In this document: positions 1 through 12,074 of the stretch, one piece after another | Layout of the letters: every line of letters begins with the position of its first letter | How positions within the stretch are numbered: the first letter of the stretch is position 1 | Assembly: GCF_036320965.1 (NCBI RefSeq) | Contig: NC_092231.1 | Location: 26,145,394-26,209,393 of the forward strand | Reading direction: 5' to 3' | Length of the DNA: 64,000 nt | Source of the DNA: Panulirus ornatus | Lineage: Eukaryota; Arthropoda; Malacostraca; Decapoda; Palinuridae | Notes under the pieces: model-generated | The model's database searches: none | What the model was told of the DNA's origin: nothing | Seen by the model: only the letters and a program-made list of their open reading frames with translations | Translations under genes and position numbers: made by a program

Positions 1-91
1 AGTTAGTTCATATTTGCATTTCCCTGGACGGATTCGTCAGTGTTTCATTACATGCGTTGAGCACGAACTGGCTTCCAGCATCCCCAGCGCT

Positions 92-836
92 AGCACGTCC
101 ACACCACCCCTGGCCAACTCGTCCACATCATCCCTGGCCACCTCGTCCACAGCATCCCTGGCCACCTCGTCCACACCCTCCCTGGCCACCTCGTCCACAC
201 CCTCCCTGGCCACCTCGTCCACACCCTCCCTGGCCACCTCGTCCACACCCTCCCTGGCCAACTCGTCCACACCCTCCCTGGCCAACTCGTCCACACCAAT
301 CCTGGCCAACTCGTCCACATCATCCCTGGCCAACTCGTCCACAGCAACCATGGCCAACTCGTCCACAGCATCCCTGGCCAACTCGTCCACACCAATCCTG
401 GCCAACTCGTCCACAGCATCCCTGGCCATCTCGTCCACAGCATCCTTGGCCAACTCGTCCACAGCAACCATGGCCAACTCGTCCACAGCATCCCTGGCCA
501 TCTCGTCCACAGCAACACTGGCCAACTCGTCTACAGCAACACTGGCCAACTCGTCCACAGCAACCATGGCCAACTCGTCCACAGCATCCCTGGCCATCTC
601 GTCCACAGCAACACTTGCCAACTCGTCTACAGCAACACTGGCCAACTCGTCCACAGCAACCATGGCCAACTCGTCCACAGCATCCCTGGCCATCTCGTCC
701 ACAGCATCCCTGGCCAACTCGTCCACAGCAACCATGGCCAACTCGTCCACAGCATCCCTGGCCAACTCGTCCACATCATCCCTGGGCAACTCGTCCACAG
801 CATCCCTGGCCATCTCGTCCACAGCATCCTTGGCCA
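92..836. repeat. 24-bp minisatellite, about 31 copies
   Basis: Head-to-tail copies of a 24-base unit, core ctggccaactcgtccaca plus a variable six-base block (gcatcc, ccaatc or gcaacc). The first third carries the variant ctggccacctcgtcc with accctc. Because 24 is divisible by three, several frames on both strands stay open through the whole array. The plus-strand reading is an eight-residue Ser/Thr/Ala repeat. I see nothing outside the array to support translation, so I treat it as a satellite. A mucin-like repeat exon cannot be strictly excluded because the array lies near the window edge. Confidence 0.9.
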
Positions 837-989
837 ACCTGCTAGTGAATATGTTTATTTCCTGAACTTTTTTCCGTTAAAACTTTGTAAACTTTATGCT
901 GTTGAAACTTTGTAAACTTTACTTTCAAGCTGATCTACGCTTGCTGATGAAGTCTGACTGGTCCACTACACAGCCATTCCCTCTTAACT

Positions 990-1207
990 GTTAACTGGAG
1001 TTGAACTATTGTGTTAACTGGGGTTGGACCATAGTGTTAACTGGGGTTGGACTATAGTGTTAACTGGAGTTGAACTATAGTGTTGACTGGGGTTGGACTA
1101 TAGTGTTAGCTGGGGTTGGACCATAGTGTTAACTGAGGATGGACTGTAGTGTTAACTGGGGATGGACTATAGTGTTAACTGGGGATGGACTATAGTGTTA
1201 ACTGGGG
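990..1207. repeat. 23-bp minisatellite, about 9 copies
   Basis: Copies of a 23-base unit, tgttaactggggttgg followed by actatag, with g/a changes toward the 3' end (ggggatgg). The last copy runs directly into the next array through the shared string ctggggatgg. Confidence 0.9.
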
Positions 1208-4200
1208 ATGGTGTATGATGGTAGAGAGCTGGTGTATGATGGTAGAGAGCTGGTGTATGATGGTAGAGAGCTGGTGTATGATGGTAGAGAGCTGGTGTAT
1301 GATGGTAGAGAGCTGGTGTATGATGGTAGGGAGCTGGTGTATGATGGTAGGGAGCTGATGTATGGGAGAGAGCTGTTGTATGATGGTAGAGAGTGGTGTA
1401 TGATGGTAGGGAGCTGATGTATGGGAGAGAGCTGTTGTATGATGGTAGAGAGCTGATGTATGATGGTAGGGAGCTGATGTATGGGAGAGAGCTGTTTTAT
1501 GATGGTAGAGAGTGGTGTATGATGGTAGAGAGCTGGTGTATGATGGTAGGGAGCTGGTGTATGATGGTAGGGAGCTGGTGTATGATGGTAGGGAGCTGGT
1601 GTATGATGGGAGGGAGCTGGTGTATGATGGTAGGGAGCTGGTGTATGATGGGAGGGAGCTGGTGTATGATGGTAGGGAGCTGGTGTATGATGGTAGGGAG
1701 CTGGTGTATGATGGTAGGGAGCTGGTGTATGATGGTAGGGAGCTGATGTATGGGAGAGAGCTGTTGTATGATGGTAGAGAGCTGATGTATGATGGTAGGG
1801 AGCTGATGTATGGGAGAGAGCTGTTGTATGATGGTAGAGAGCTGGTGTATGATGGTAGAGAGCTGGTGTATGATGGGAGGGAGCTGGTGTATGATGGTAG
1901 AGAGCTGGTGTATGATGGGAGGGAGCTGGTGTATGATGGTAGAGAGCTGATGTATGATGGTAGGGAGCTGGTGTATGATGGTAGGGAGCTGGTGTATGAT
2001 GGTAGGGAGCTGATGTATGGGAGAGAGCTGTTGTATGATGGTAGGGAGCTGGTGTATGATGGGAGGGAGCTGGTGTATGATGGTAGAGAGCTGGTGTATG
2101 ATGGGAGGGAGCTGGTGTATGATGGGAGGGAGCTGGTGTATGATGGGAGGGAGCTGGTGTATGATGGGAGGGAGCTGGTGTATGATGGGAGGGAGCTGGT
2201 GTATGATGGTAGAGAGCTGGTGTATGATGGTAGAGAGCTGGTGTATGATGGGAGGGAGCTGGTGTATGATGGTAGGGAGCTGATGTATGATGGTAGGGAG
2301 CTGGTGTATGATGGTAGAGAGTGGTGTATGATGGTAGAGAGCTGGTGTATGATGGTAGAGAGCTGGTGTATGATGGTAGAGAGCTGGTGTATGATGGTAG
2401 GGAGCTGATGTATGATGGTAGGGAGCTGGTGTATGATGGTAGAGAGCTGGTGTATGATGGTAGGGAGCTGGTGTATGATGGTAGAGAGCTGGTGTATGAT
2501 GGTAGAGAGCTGGTGTATGATGGGAGGGAGCTGGTGTATGATGGGAGGGAGCTGGTGTATGATGGTAGGGAGCTGATGTATGGGAGAGAGCTGTTGTATG
2601 ATGGTAGAGAGCTGGTGTATGATGGGAGGGAGCTGGTGTATGATGGTAGGGAGCTGGTGTATGATGGGAGGGAGCTGGTGTATGATGGTAGGGAGCTGGT
2701 GTATGATGGTAGGGAGCTGGTGTATGATGGTAGGGAGCTGATGTATGGGAGAGAGCTGTTTTATGATGGTAGAGAGTGGTGTATGATGGTAGGGAGCTGA
2801 TGTATGATGGTAGGGAGCTGGTGTATGATGGTAGGGAGCTGGTGTATGATGGTAGGGAGCTGGTGTATGATGGTAGAGAGCTGGTGTATGATGGTAGAGA
2901 GCTGGTGTATGATGGTAGGGAGCTGGTGTATGATGGTAGGGAGCTGATGTATGGGAGAGAGCTGTTGTATGATGGTAGAGAGCTGGTGTATGATGGTAGG
3001 GAGCTGATGTATGGGAGAGAGCTGTTGTATGATGGTAGAGAGCTGATGTATGATGGTAGGGAGCTGATGTATGGGAGAGAGCTGTTGTATGATGGTAGAG
3101 AGCTGGTGTATGATGGTAGAGAGCTGGTGTATGATGGTAGAGAGTGGTGTATGATGGTAGAGAGCTGGTGTATGATGGTAGAGAGCTGGTGTATGATGGT
3201 AGAGAGCTGATGTATGATGGTAGGGAGCTGATGTATGGGAGAGAGCTGTTGTATGATGGTAGAGAGCTGGTGTATGATGGTAGGGAGCTGATGTATGGGA
3301 GAGAGCTGTTGTATGATGGTAGAGAGCTGGTGTATGATGGTAGGGAGCTGATGTATGGGAGAGAGCTGTTGTATGATGGTAGAGAGCTGGTGTATGATGG
3401 TAGAGAGCTGGTGTATGATGGTAGGGAGCTGATGTATGGGAGAGAGCTGTTGTATGATGGTAGGGAGCTGATGTATGGGAGAGAGCTGTTGTATGATGGT
3501 AGAGAGCTGGTGTATGATGGTAGGGAGCTGGTGTATGATGGTAGGGAGCTGGTGTATGATGGTAGAGAGCTGATGTATGATGGTAGGGAGCTGGTGTATG
3601 ATGGTAGAGAGCTGGTGTATGATGGTAGAGAGCTGGTGTATGATGGTAGAGAGCTGGTGTATGATGGTAGAGAGCTGGTGTATGATGGTAGAGAGCTGGT
3701 GTATGATGGTAGAGAGCTGATGTATGATGGTAGGGAGCTGATGTATGATGGTAGGGAGCTGGTGTATGATGATGGGGACTGATGTATGGGAGAGAGCTGT
3801 TGTATGATGGTAGAGAGCTGGTGTATGATGGTAGAGAGCTGGTGTATGATGGTAGGGAGCTGATGTATGGGAGAGAGCTGTTGTATGATGGTAGAGAGCT
3901 GATGTATGATGGTAGGGAGCTAGTGTATGGTGGTGGAGAGCTGGTGTATGATGATGGGGACTGATGTATGGGAGAGAGCTGTTGTATGATGGTAGAGAGC
4001 TGGTGTATGATGGGAGGGAGCTGGTGTATGATGGTAGGGAGCTAGTGTATGGTGGTGGAGAGCTGGTGTATGATGATGGGGACTGATGTATGGGAGAGAG
4101 CTGTTGTATGATGGTAGAGAGCTGGTGTATGATGGTAGAGAGCTGGTGAATGATGGTAGAGAGCTGGTGTGTGGGAGGGAGCTGTTGTACGATGGTAGGG

Positions 4201-4757
4201 AGCTGATGTATGGGAGAGAGCTGTTTTATGATGGTAGAGAGCTGGTGTATGATGGGAGGAAGCTGGTGTATGATGGTAGGGAGCTGGTGTATGATGGGAG
4301 GGAGCTGGTGTATGATGGTTGGGAGCTGGTGTATGATTGGAGGGAGCTGTTGTTTGATGGTAGGGAGCTAATGTATGGGAGAGAGCTGCTGTATGATGGT
4401 AGAGAGCTGGTGTATGGGAGGGAATTGGTGTATGATGGTAGGAAGCTGGTGTATGATGGGAGAGAGCTGTTGTATGATGGTAGAGAGCTGGTGTATGATG
4501 GTAGGAAGCTGGTGTATGATGGTAGAGAGCTGATGTATGATGGTAGAGAGCTGGTGTATGATGGGAGAGAGCTGTTGTATGATGGTAGAGAGCTGGTGTA
4601 TGATGGGAGAGAGCTGTTGTATGATGGTAGAGAGCTGGTGTATGATGGTAGGGAGCTGGTGTATGATGGTAGAGAGCTGATGTATGATGGTAGGGAGCTG
4701 GTGCATGATGGTAGGGAGCTGATGTATGATGGTGTAGAGCTGATGTATACCGGGAAA
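1206..4757. repeat. 21-bp minisatellite, about 170 copies, 3.5 kb
   Basis: Main unit ctggtgtatgatgg plus tagagag (21 bases), with single-base variants tagggag and gagggag. An 18-base deletion variant ctgatgtatgggagagag recurs throughout and is almost always followed by a unit starting ctgttgtatg or ctgtttta, so a 39-base composite behaves as a block. Plus-strand frames read a seven-residue repeat (LVYDGRE) and are broken only where a unit has lost bases (for example agagtggtg). The unit length of 21 explains the open frames; nothing indicates a gene. Confidence 0.95.
3920..4163. repeat. 122-bp higher-order repeat inside the 21-bp array
   Basis: A six-unit block starting with the rare variant ctagtgtatggtggtggag begins at 3,920 and again at 4,042. 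It contains a 20-base unit ending gatgatgggga and the 18-base deletion unit. The block lengths sum to 122. A related partial copy sits just upstream at about 3,761-3,800. Confidence 0.75.
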
Positions 4758-4817
4758 GCTACTGTATAACGTTGAAGTGTATGTATCATTTCCCGCAGGA
4801 ATTTTTGTATCTGGTTA

Positions 4818-5012
4818 TTATAGCATACCACCTGATGTTATAGCATACCACCTGATGTTATAGCATACCACCTGATGTTATACCACCTGACGTTATAGCA
4901 TACCACTTGATGTTATAGCATACCACCTGATGTTATATCATACCACCTGACGTTATAGCATACCACTTGATGTTATAGCATACCACCTAATGTTATATCA
5001 TACCACCTGATG
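4818..5012. repeat. 20-bp minisatellite, about 9-10 copies
   Basis: Copies of tagcataccacctgatgtta (20 bases) with cgt/tgt and cac/cat changes and one shortened copy. It is the fourth distinct array in the first 5 kb. Confidence 0.9.
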
Positions 5013-5740
5013 CTATAGCCGTGTCTTCCTCCAAATAGTATAGCAGGATGTATTAAAGGCGAGAGTTGTAATGAACGGTATCGTCTGTCGCCTTTAAGCT
5101 AGAGAATCTTACAAGTTAAGCATGAGATTATAGAAAAAGATTGAAGAAATATATTTTTCCTTTGATATAATTTGAAAAAAATAGTTATGATATTCTTTTT
5201 TATTGAAGTTATTGAAACATTAGTATTGTATGTAAATGAATAACAAAAAACTTCACTGTAGGTAAAAATACAGTAGTAGCCTGTCTTTGCACTCTGTAAA
5301 TTGCCCTTGTTTACGGTGGGGTCTAAAAAAAAAAGAAAAGGAGGGAGGGTGGGTGGGTGGGGGGATGTAAAAATAGGCAGGAGCCGGGTTGACTGACGAC
5401 CATCCGATATCCCAATTTTTCCCAAACAGTCTTGAATGTGATCATCAATTGATTTAAAAAGCAAAAGAAAATAAGAAATAAATCCGGACCCGACATACTT
5501 TCATAAATGAACCAAAAAAAAAAATATCTCGTTATCTCTACTTTTTTGTTCTCTGTATAACCTTGTGTTTGGATGGTAACCTCTCGGACCCAGATAGAAA
5601 GTTAGAAAAAAAAGAATGAAAGAACTGAATGAAAATCGAGGTTATATCTTTCGACTTTTTATTTGATATTTTCTATATATTTTTTTAATGTTGTGTTTGC
5701 ATGTTGTGATCACATGCCGGGATGGTTGACGTCCGTTGCT
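5013..5740. other. AT-rich stretch, nothing recognised
   Basis: Several A and T runs. The only long open frame (minus, 5,464-5,099) is low-complexity and resembles nothing I know. No gene or repeat seen. Confidence 0.5.
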
Positions 5741-6500
5741 CCACATGACTGTGTGCTCGCTTGTCGGTCGCTGTGGTGCTCTTGGGTAATGGCGTCCTTC
5801 TAAATATGGCGAAGACATCAAAATGCAAAGACTTTGCGTGCTTATCTGGTGTGGCTCCCGCTCGTTCTGATATAGGAAAGTTAGGGCAATGCGTGCCTGG
5901 TGCCTGCTTGGGCCGCCCCAAGGCCTGTGTTCTGCTGGCGTGTAATGGTCTCATCTCAGTATGGCCAGCGCAGGTGAGGGTTTGGTCCCTCTCATGACAT
6001 GGTCCCTGTGTGGGCCTGACGAAGATGGCAAAGTGCTCTACATGTTACATTCTCCCTCCCTGCCCTGCCCTGCCATGTAAGAATGCACTGAGAACATGGA
6101 GAGAGGAGAATGCAAGGATGGTGCTTGCATGTCTCTGGCCCTAGATCAGTGCTTGTAGATGATGCCATCGCGTCAAGAGAGCTGGGCACTACCTGCCTAC
6201 AGGCCTGTGTCCTGCTTGCACTGTCTCGTATGAGTTTGGCAAAGACGCGGGGAGGTGCTGAGGAGGTTCACCGTTCGTACTTGTAGACCTGTGTTGTGGG
6301 TGCAGGTAAAGCATCGCCTCTGAGTACGGCATAGATAGCGAGGGGCAGGCGTGGAAGGTGTCAGGGGGCGTGCGTCGGACATGGAGGGCTCCTAAGGGCG
6401 TGGAGAGTGCCTGGGGGCCTTGGGTGGGCATGGAGGGCGCCTGAGGGCGTGGAGTGTGCCTGGGGGCGTGGGGAGGGCGCGGGTGGTGACAGGAGCGAGA
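5740..6500. repeat. GC-rich region with faint old tandem repeats
   Basis: The motif ggcctgtgt or gacctgtgt followed by a tctcgtatgagt-like string recurs near 5,922, 6,201 and 6,286, suggesting a very diverged repeat of about 85 bases. At 6,380-6,480 a unit starting catggagggc repeats once with a 49-base period. No coding sequence recognised. Confidence 0.35.
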
Positions 6501-6599
6501 CAATGGCATCAGTCAACGTGTTCCCCAGCTGCAGCAGCAGACATTAAAGACGCCTGCTCCAAGCCCTGCTGACCCTGGCTCACACCCCCTCCACCTCCG

Positions 6600-6600
6600 C

Positions 6601-6695
<95 letters not shown>
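6600..6695. repeat. (CT)n microsatellite
   Basis: About 95 bases of CT with two early CCC interruptions. Confidence 0.95.
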
Positions 6696-6699
<4 letters not shown>

Positions 6700-7379
6700 T
6701 CTTTGTTTCCTGTCTGCGCGTCTCGTCCTTCCTCGTGTCACATGTGTCCCTCGTCTCTGGCTGAGACTTCGTCCCATATCTGGAACCCTCTCTTTATGTC
6801 GTCCCTCTTCTCTTGCCATTAGGTTTGTCTTGTCCTTCTTCAGTTTCCCGTATTCCCATATCCTTCCTTCCCCTTTTACGTTTTTTCTCTCTCATTTCTA
6901 TTTGTTTTATATCTCTTTTCATTTGCTATTAAACTCTTTTTATCCTTCCCGTCACTCTGTGTGTTATGTTGCGTGTTAATCCTGTCCCCATTTCTCTTTT
7001 TCTCTTTGTTGCGTTTATCTCATTCTTGTCTTCCACATTGTTTCTCCATGTTGTTCCTCATTCTTTCTCACGATCCTCTATGTTTCTCATCCTCTTATGT
7101 CGTTCACACTGTCTTTTATCTCATTTCCTTTCGCTGCAGTTCCTCCAGTCTCCTCACTCGCCTGTTCTTTGTTCCTGTTCTTCCTTTTCTCTCGTTCCAT
7201 TTGCATGTATGTCTCTTTCCCCCGTCTTGTCTCAGTCAGGGGGGGGGGGGGCTTAGTCCAGGGGTGGCCGTTAAACAGGGGTGTTCGTGTTATCATGTTG
7301 TTTCTGCCCTATTAGGAGGTGCCTCACTAACCTCGCCTCTTCCATTAATAGCCTGTTATTAGCCCTCCAGGATCTAATC
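6696..7379. other. Pyrimidine-rich tract, no gene
   Basis: Strongly T/C-biased sequence continuing from the CT microsatellite, ending near a 13-G run at 7,239-7,251. Open frames here are short and of low complexity. Confidence 0.5.
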
Positions 7380-7680
7380 TCAATTGCCCTCCCCAGGCGG
7401 ATGGACATGACCTGACCTGACCTGGCCACGTATCCGGACCTGACCTAACTTGACTAGGTATTTGGACCTGTGTTGACCATGCAAGGTCGGGCACTAGAAC
7501 CCCACCGGACTTGACCTAGCCAAACACTTACTAGCCCCTGACCGGATCTGACCCTGTTAAACAATTAGTCTTCCTCTGGTCCGACTCGGGGAGACGTCTG
7601 GGCGGAACTTCCCTAAATCTAACCAGATAGTTGGATATGACCTGACGTGGCTGCGTCAGGTGGGGCTGGATATGACATTA
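7380..7680. repeat. Degenerate gacctgacc-rich repeat
   Basis: Frequent gacctgacct, tgacctaact and ggacctg strings with irregular spacing, as in an old short-period tandem repeat. Confidence 0.4.
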
Positions 7681-7778
7681 CTTGACCTCGGCAGACAACG
7701 CCTTTCCCCAAGATTTGTCATTGGGTTTCAAGCTTTGCAGTTAAGTACTTTTATTTTTTTTCTGTCACACTACATACA

Positions 7779-7860
7779 GCTGCTCGTATTACGTCACTAC
7801 TCTGTTGTTATTGTTATCCGCTGCTCGTATTACGTCACTACTCTGTTGTTATTGTTAGCC
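7779..7860. repeat. 41-bp direct duplication, two copies
   Basis: The string starting gctgctcgtattacgtcac at 7,779 is repeated at 7,820 with no visible change until the last bases (ttatcc against ttagcc). Confidence 0.85.
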
Positions 7861-8394
7861 ACCTTAGAAGTAGGATTACTGTGTGGTCGTTTTCACCTCC
7901 AGAGTGGGAGGTTATGATGTTGCTTTCGTTCCCCACACGGCTAAACTTTGGAAATCCTCACCCTCTCCTGTCTTTCCTAACACCCACGACCTGGCCCTTT
8001 TTAAAAGGCAGATTTTCCACTTTTCCATCACTTATACTATTTTCCTCTTCTCTCCTTTTGTATCCTTTTTAGCTCTCTTGATAATCCATTTAAGGCCTGG
8101 TCTCAAATGAGACCTTATGTCCGTGCCTGGAGCCTTCATGTTAAGATAAAGTTCCAGAAGGAAGAGACGGATATTTAAGGTACATATTGTCAAACTCAGA
8201 TTGCATTCGAGGAGTTGCAGAGTCCTGTCGTGTCCTTAGGGATACGCCACAAGCTGCAACAGTCACTGGAAGACACCACAAGAGGTCTCCAGTAGAATTA
8301 AGGGTAACCTTAGGATCCCATGGTTCAGCTGGAGTAGGAGCTCAGTGTTGTGTTTTGATTGATCGTAGTGGCAGTAGTAAACGTATTGGTCAAC
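7861..8394. other. Unrecognised sequence
   Basis: No gene, RNA or repeat that I can support. Confidence 0.4.
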
Positions 8395-8523
8395 GGAGTA
8401 CATGACGGTACCATCCTTAGTATTGATGACCTGGTCATTGACCTGGCCACGTAAGGGTAAGTCAAAAGGCCACCCCATCATACCCAAGGGTCGTACCGTC
8501 GTTCTCATGGGTCGTACCGCTTT
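8395..8523. mobile_element. Foldback-like repeat, locus 1 (left arm nearly lost)
   Basis: The left arm is reduced to about one unit (acatgacggtaccatcc). The core holds tgacctggccac and, in inverted sense, gtcaaaaggccaccccatca followed by taccc. The right arm has two units of aagggtcgtaccgtcgttct type. The same core and arms recur at seven other places in the window. Confidence 0.6.
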
Positions 8524-9479
8524 GGTAACCACATGCACTTTGCTTAACTTCGTTGACCGAGATCCTCTGAGCCTGCCCACGACCCTGACAGGGTCCTCCG
8601 TGACCCCATTGTATATTCTGAGCTCCCCTCCTCCGTCAGACCCACGCGGTGAGGTCCTCCTGGAAATTCCCGACGCACCAGTTCCACCTCTTTCTCTCCT
8701 TCCCTCCCTCCCTCCCAGTCCCATGTGACTGCTCCCTCCCCGGAAATTCTCTCCTCATCCCATCCCTTCGCCTTACCTCCTTCCCTTCCACTTTCATTCG
8801 GTCTCTCCGTCTGGGATATCATCAACTGGATCACCCCTTCGCTTCCCTTCACTCTTTCCAACCCCTTTCTGCTTGTCTGTCTTGAATTCTGGACGCCCCA
8901 CCTCTCCACTTATCCCTTCCAGTCTTCCAGTCCCGTGCGGCCTGTCCGTGCTGGAAGGCCCCTCTGCCGTCCGCCATGTTACCACTCGGTGAGGACAAAT
9001 GAACCCTGGACATCTTGTTATCCAGACTTTCTCAGCGCCCTTCACAAGCCCCCTTGCGGACCGAATGGTTTCCAGAGCCACGCGTTCTTTCTCCAGCCTC
9101 CTGTCGATGCTGGAATTCCATCGGTAAATGTATTTTTCCCTCAGCAAGCGTCGGGTTTGTGTTGTGACAGAGTAAGTCGGACAAATGGCGGGGGAAAAAA
9201 ATACAATAAAAGATTCGAAGTTGATCAGACTGTGTCTCCCGTTCACCGAGAATCTCATTATGACACCAACGGCGCTTATGAAATCTGGAAATATTTTGTG
9301 ATCTCCTCCGCCAGATATAATGTTCGACGATCGCTTTTGGTCTGACGTCGAAGCGTTATGGAGCGCGGGACAGCACCCAGTTGGAAAATCGTGGGGAATT
9401 CGTCAAAAGGATTTCTCATGGTATAATTGGAAGACACCGGGACCTTCTTGGTTTTCTCCGATATTTTGGTGATTTTTGG
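8524..9479. other. Mostly unique sequence, no recognised gene
   Basis: Frames of 206 codons (plus, 8,725-9,345) and 154 codons (minus, 9,258-8,794) overlap one another. The plus-strand product begins Ser/Pro-rich and becomes more complex after about 8,960 but matches no family I know. I see no convincing splice or start context. A diverged transposon or a non-coding region are both possible. Confidence 0.35.
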
Positions 9480-9890
9480 GTGAGGAATATGGGGCTATAG
9501 CACTGCTTGTTTGTGGAGTGTGGTGCTGCTGGTGAGGGAGTGTGGCGGTGGCGGTGGTGGTGGAGGGTAAAGGTTTTAGTGGTGTGGTGGGGAGAGTTTG
9601 TTGGTGCTGATGATGGTGGTAGTGTTGATGGTAGTTGTGTTGACGAGGTGTGATGGTAGTGGTGGTTGTGGAGTGTAGTGATGGCAGTAGTGTTGGTAAT
9701 GGTGGTGGTAGAGTTTGTGTTTTATACTGATGATGGTGGTGAAGTGTGACAGCAGTGGTGGTAGTGGTGAGGGAGTGTGATGGCAGTGATGGTGGTGTAA
9801 TGTGGTAGTGTTGGTGATCATAATGGTGGTGATGGGGAGTTTGTAGGTGCTGAATTGGGTGATGGGATGCAGGTGATGGTGGTGGTACTG
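9480..9890. repeat. GGT/GTGGTG-rich cryptic repeat
   Basis: Irregular ggtggt, gtgatggt and gtgttggt strings. The minus strand reads His/Thr/Pro-rich open frames that are by-products of this composition. Confidence 0.6.
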
Positions 9891-10397
9891 TAGACTGATA
9901 TTCCATGACCTTACCATTCACTGTGCATTCTTCTGGTTGTTTATACTGATTTAGATTCAAATCTAGAGGTTCGCTGCCTGGTGTTGTGTGGTCTGACTGA
10001 ACTAAATGTTTCGAGACATTAATGACACTTCTCAGATCATCTCTAAAGCAAAATTTGTTGACCTTGAAATCATTAATTTCGTATAATGGACGGATATATA
10101 TATATTTCTAAACCAGCGTAGTTCGCACTCATGTTGAGTAAATAATTTACCCAGCAAACCACAGACGTACACTCTGAGGTATAAATATATACACACACCG
10201 CCTCCACCTGTGTAAAGCGTGGACCATACATCATAAACAGACAAAAGCCTCTCCACCGGAGCCTCGGCTCCCGTACACAGTACACGGTTCAGTTAGGCCT
10301 CTCCTCCCCGCCTCCTTACTTAGTACTTCTTAAGGAGTCCTCGAAGGCGGCCGCCCCTAACTACAGCATCTCCTTTGTGATTTGTGGCCCGTCTGAT
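9891..10397. other. Unrecognised sequence
   Basis: AT-rich then mixed sequence. No supported feature. Confidence 0.4.

Positions 10398-10462
<65 letters not shown>
10398..10462. repeat. (GT)n microsatellite
   Basis: About 64 bases of uninterrupted GT. Confidence 0.95.
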
Positions 10463-10463
<1 letters not shown>

Positions 10464-10952
10464 GTACACGCCATGTAGGCTGAATAATCTGGGTGGTGTG
10501 GTTGAGGAGGGGTTGTTGGTTGGTTGTGAAGTGAATGATGTAAGAAATTGAGGGGGAAGGAGAGGTAGTGCAACGTTGTGGGTCTGCTAGGAGAGTGAGA
10601 GGGGGTACAGCCCATGGTTGTGATGTGGACGATATGGTGTGGATAAGGTGTGTCGTGGGTGATGAAGGATAGGACACTGAACGGTGGGGTGAGGGATGGG
10701 AAGGTGGATGGAGACGTAAGGGATGTGTGGGATGAGGGGGGGGGGGCTAGTATCGGTGGAATGCAAGGTGGATGGTGTGGAGTGGGGGAGGGGATGGCTC
10801 CACCTTATCTTAACCCCTGCCTAATGACACCGTGGAGGGCACGCGCCAGTATTCGACCCACACATGTGACCGGGAAGGATGAAAGTCCCCTCACGGAGCC
10901 AAGGGCCCGGAAACACTGTCCTTATTGTGGGACCAAGGCAGGTCATCCCCCT

Positions 10953-10957
<5 letters not shown>
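10463..10957. other. G-rich then mixed sequence, no gene
   Basis: Includes an 11-G run at 10,736-10,746. No coding signal seen. Confidence 0.4.

Positions 10958-11022
<65 letters not shown>
10958..11022. repeat. (CT)n microsatellite
   Basis: About 64 bases of CT. Confidence 0.95.
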
Positions 11023-11025
<3 letters not shown>

Positions 11026-11448
11026 CTTGGCTTGTTTGTCTCGTCTTTTCAGTCTCGTCTTTGTCTGTGTCTCAGTCTTTGCCGCGTTTGTTGCACCAGC
11101 AGACGACATGGACATCCGGCCCAGATTTTACGTTGGCTCTGTAATTGTCTCGGTCGCCATCGTCCACGTTTCTCGTTCGATCCGTCACGGGAGCCACGAC
11201 CAGCACTCGCTCCTTATGTAGCGAGTGACCTCCACCTCCCTGACCTGACCTACTCCGTACGCAACACACGAACCATCTTTATCATTCATGTCATTACGTA
11301 GTGGGGTGTGACATAGTACTCGGTACTCTTTCTTTGTCTTCGTTCTATTATTTACATTATACTAAATGTAAATTAGTCTCTATTTTCATACATATAGCAT
11401 AGACATTATCTGCAATAGTGAGTTAGTAAAGGTAATACATATACGTAC
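11023..11448. other. Unrecognised sequence
   Basis: Begins pyrimidine-rich, then mixed. No supported feature. Confidence 0.4.
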
Positions 11449-12074
11449 ACACAGGTGTGGTGAGAGCTGGTGTAGTGCTGGTCCCTCAGTTGTATACAGG
11501 TGTGGTGAGAGCTGGTGTAGTGCTGGTCCCTCAGGTACACACAGGTGTGGTGAGAGCTGGTGTAGTGCTGGTCCCTCAGTTACACACAGGTGTGGTGAGA
11601 GCTGGTGTAGTGCAGGTCCCTCAGTTACACACAGGTGTGGTGAGAGCTGGTGTAGTGCAGGTCCCTTAGTTGTACACAGGTGTGGTGAGAGCTGGTGGAG
11701 TAGTACTGGTCCCTCAGGTACACAGGTGTGGTGAGAGCTGGTGTAGTACTGGTCCCTCAGGTACACAGGTGTGGTGAGAGCTGGTGTAGTAGTACTGGTC
11801 CCTCAGGTACACAGGTGTGGTGAGAGCTGGTGTAGTACTGGTCCCTCAGGTACACAGGTGTGGTGAGAGCTGGTGGAGTAGTACTGGTCCCTCAGGTACA
11901 CAGGTGTGGTGAGAGCTGGTGTAGTACTGGTCCCTCAGGTACACAGGTGTGGTGAGAGCTGGTGGAGTAGTACTGGTCCCTCAGGTACACAGGTTTGGTG
12001 AGAGCTGGTGTAGTACTGGTCCCTCAGGTACACAGGTGTGGTGAGAGCTGGTGTAGTAGTACTGGTCCCTCAGC
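11449..12074. repeat. 43/46-bp minisatellite, 14 copies
   Basis: Unit acaggtgtggtgagagctgg followed by tgtagtactggtccctcag and gta. Some units carry an extra three bases (agtagtactgg). Early copies read gtagtgctgg or gtagtgcagg. Over most of the second half 43- and 46-base units alternate, giving an 89-base dimer period. Confidence 0.9.

Noticed and set aside
14..865. Ser/Thr-rich 283-codon frame resembling a mucin repeat
   Set aside because: A 24-bp tandem array is open on both strands in several frames. No flanking complex sequence or signal peptide supports coding.
1208..4769. Series of LVYDGRE-repeat open frames
   Set aside because: The unit is 21 bases, so one stop-free phase stays open. 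Frames hop wherever a unit loses bases, and nothing outside the array suggests a gene.
5761..5997. 78-codon frame with a GC-rich, gene-like composition
   Set aside because: The opposite strand is also open here, and the stretch belongs to a region with faint tandem repeats.
7380..7680. Short cctaac/ttagg-like strings as interstitial telomere repeats
   Set aside because: Only scattered single matches; the dominant phrase is gacctgacc, not a telomeric unit.
8725..9345. 206-codon plus-strand frame
   Set aside because: First part is low-complexity, it overlaps a similar-length minus frame, and no family motif was recognised. Kept as unrecognised sequence.
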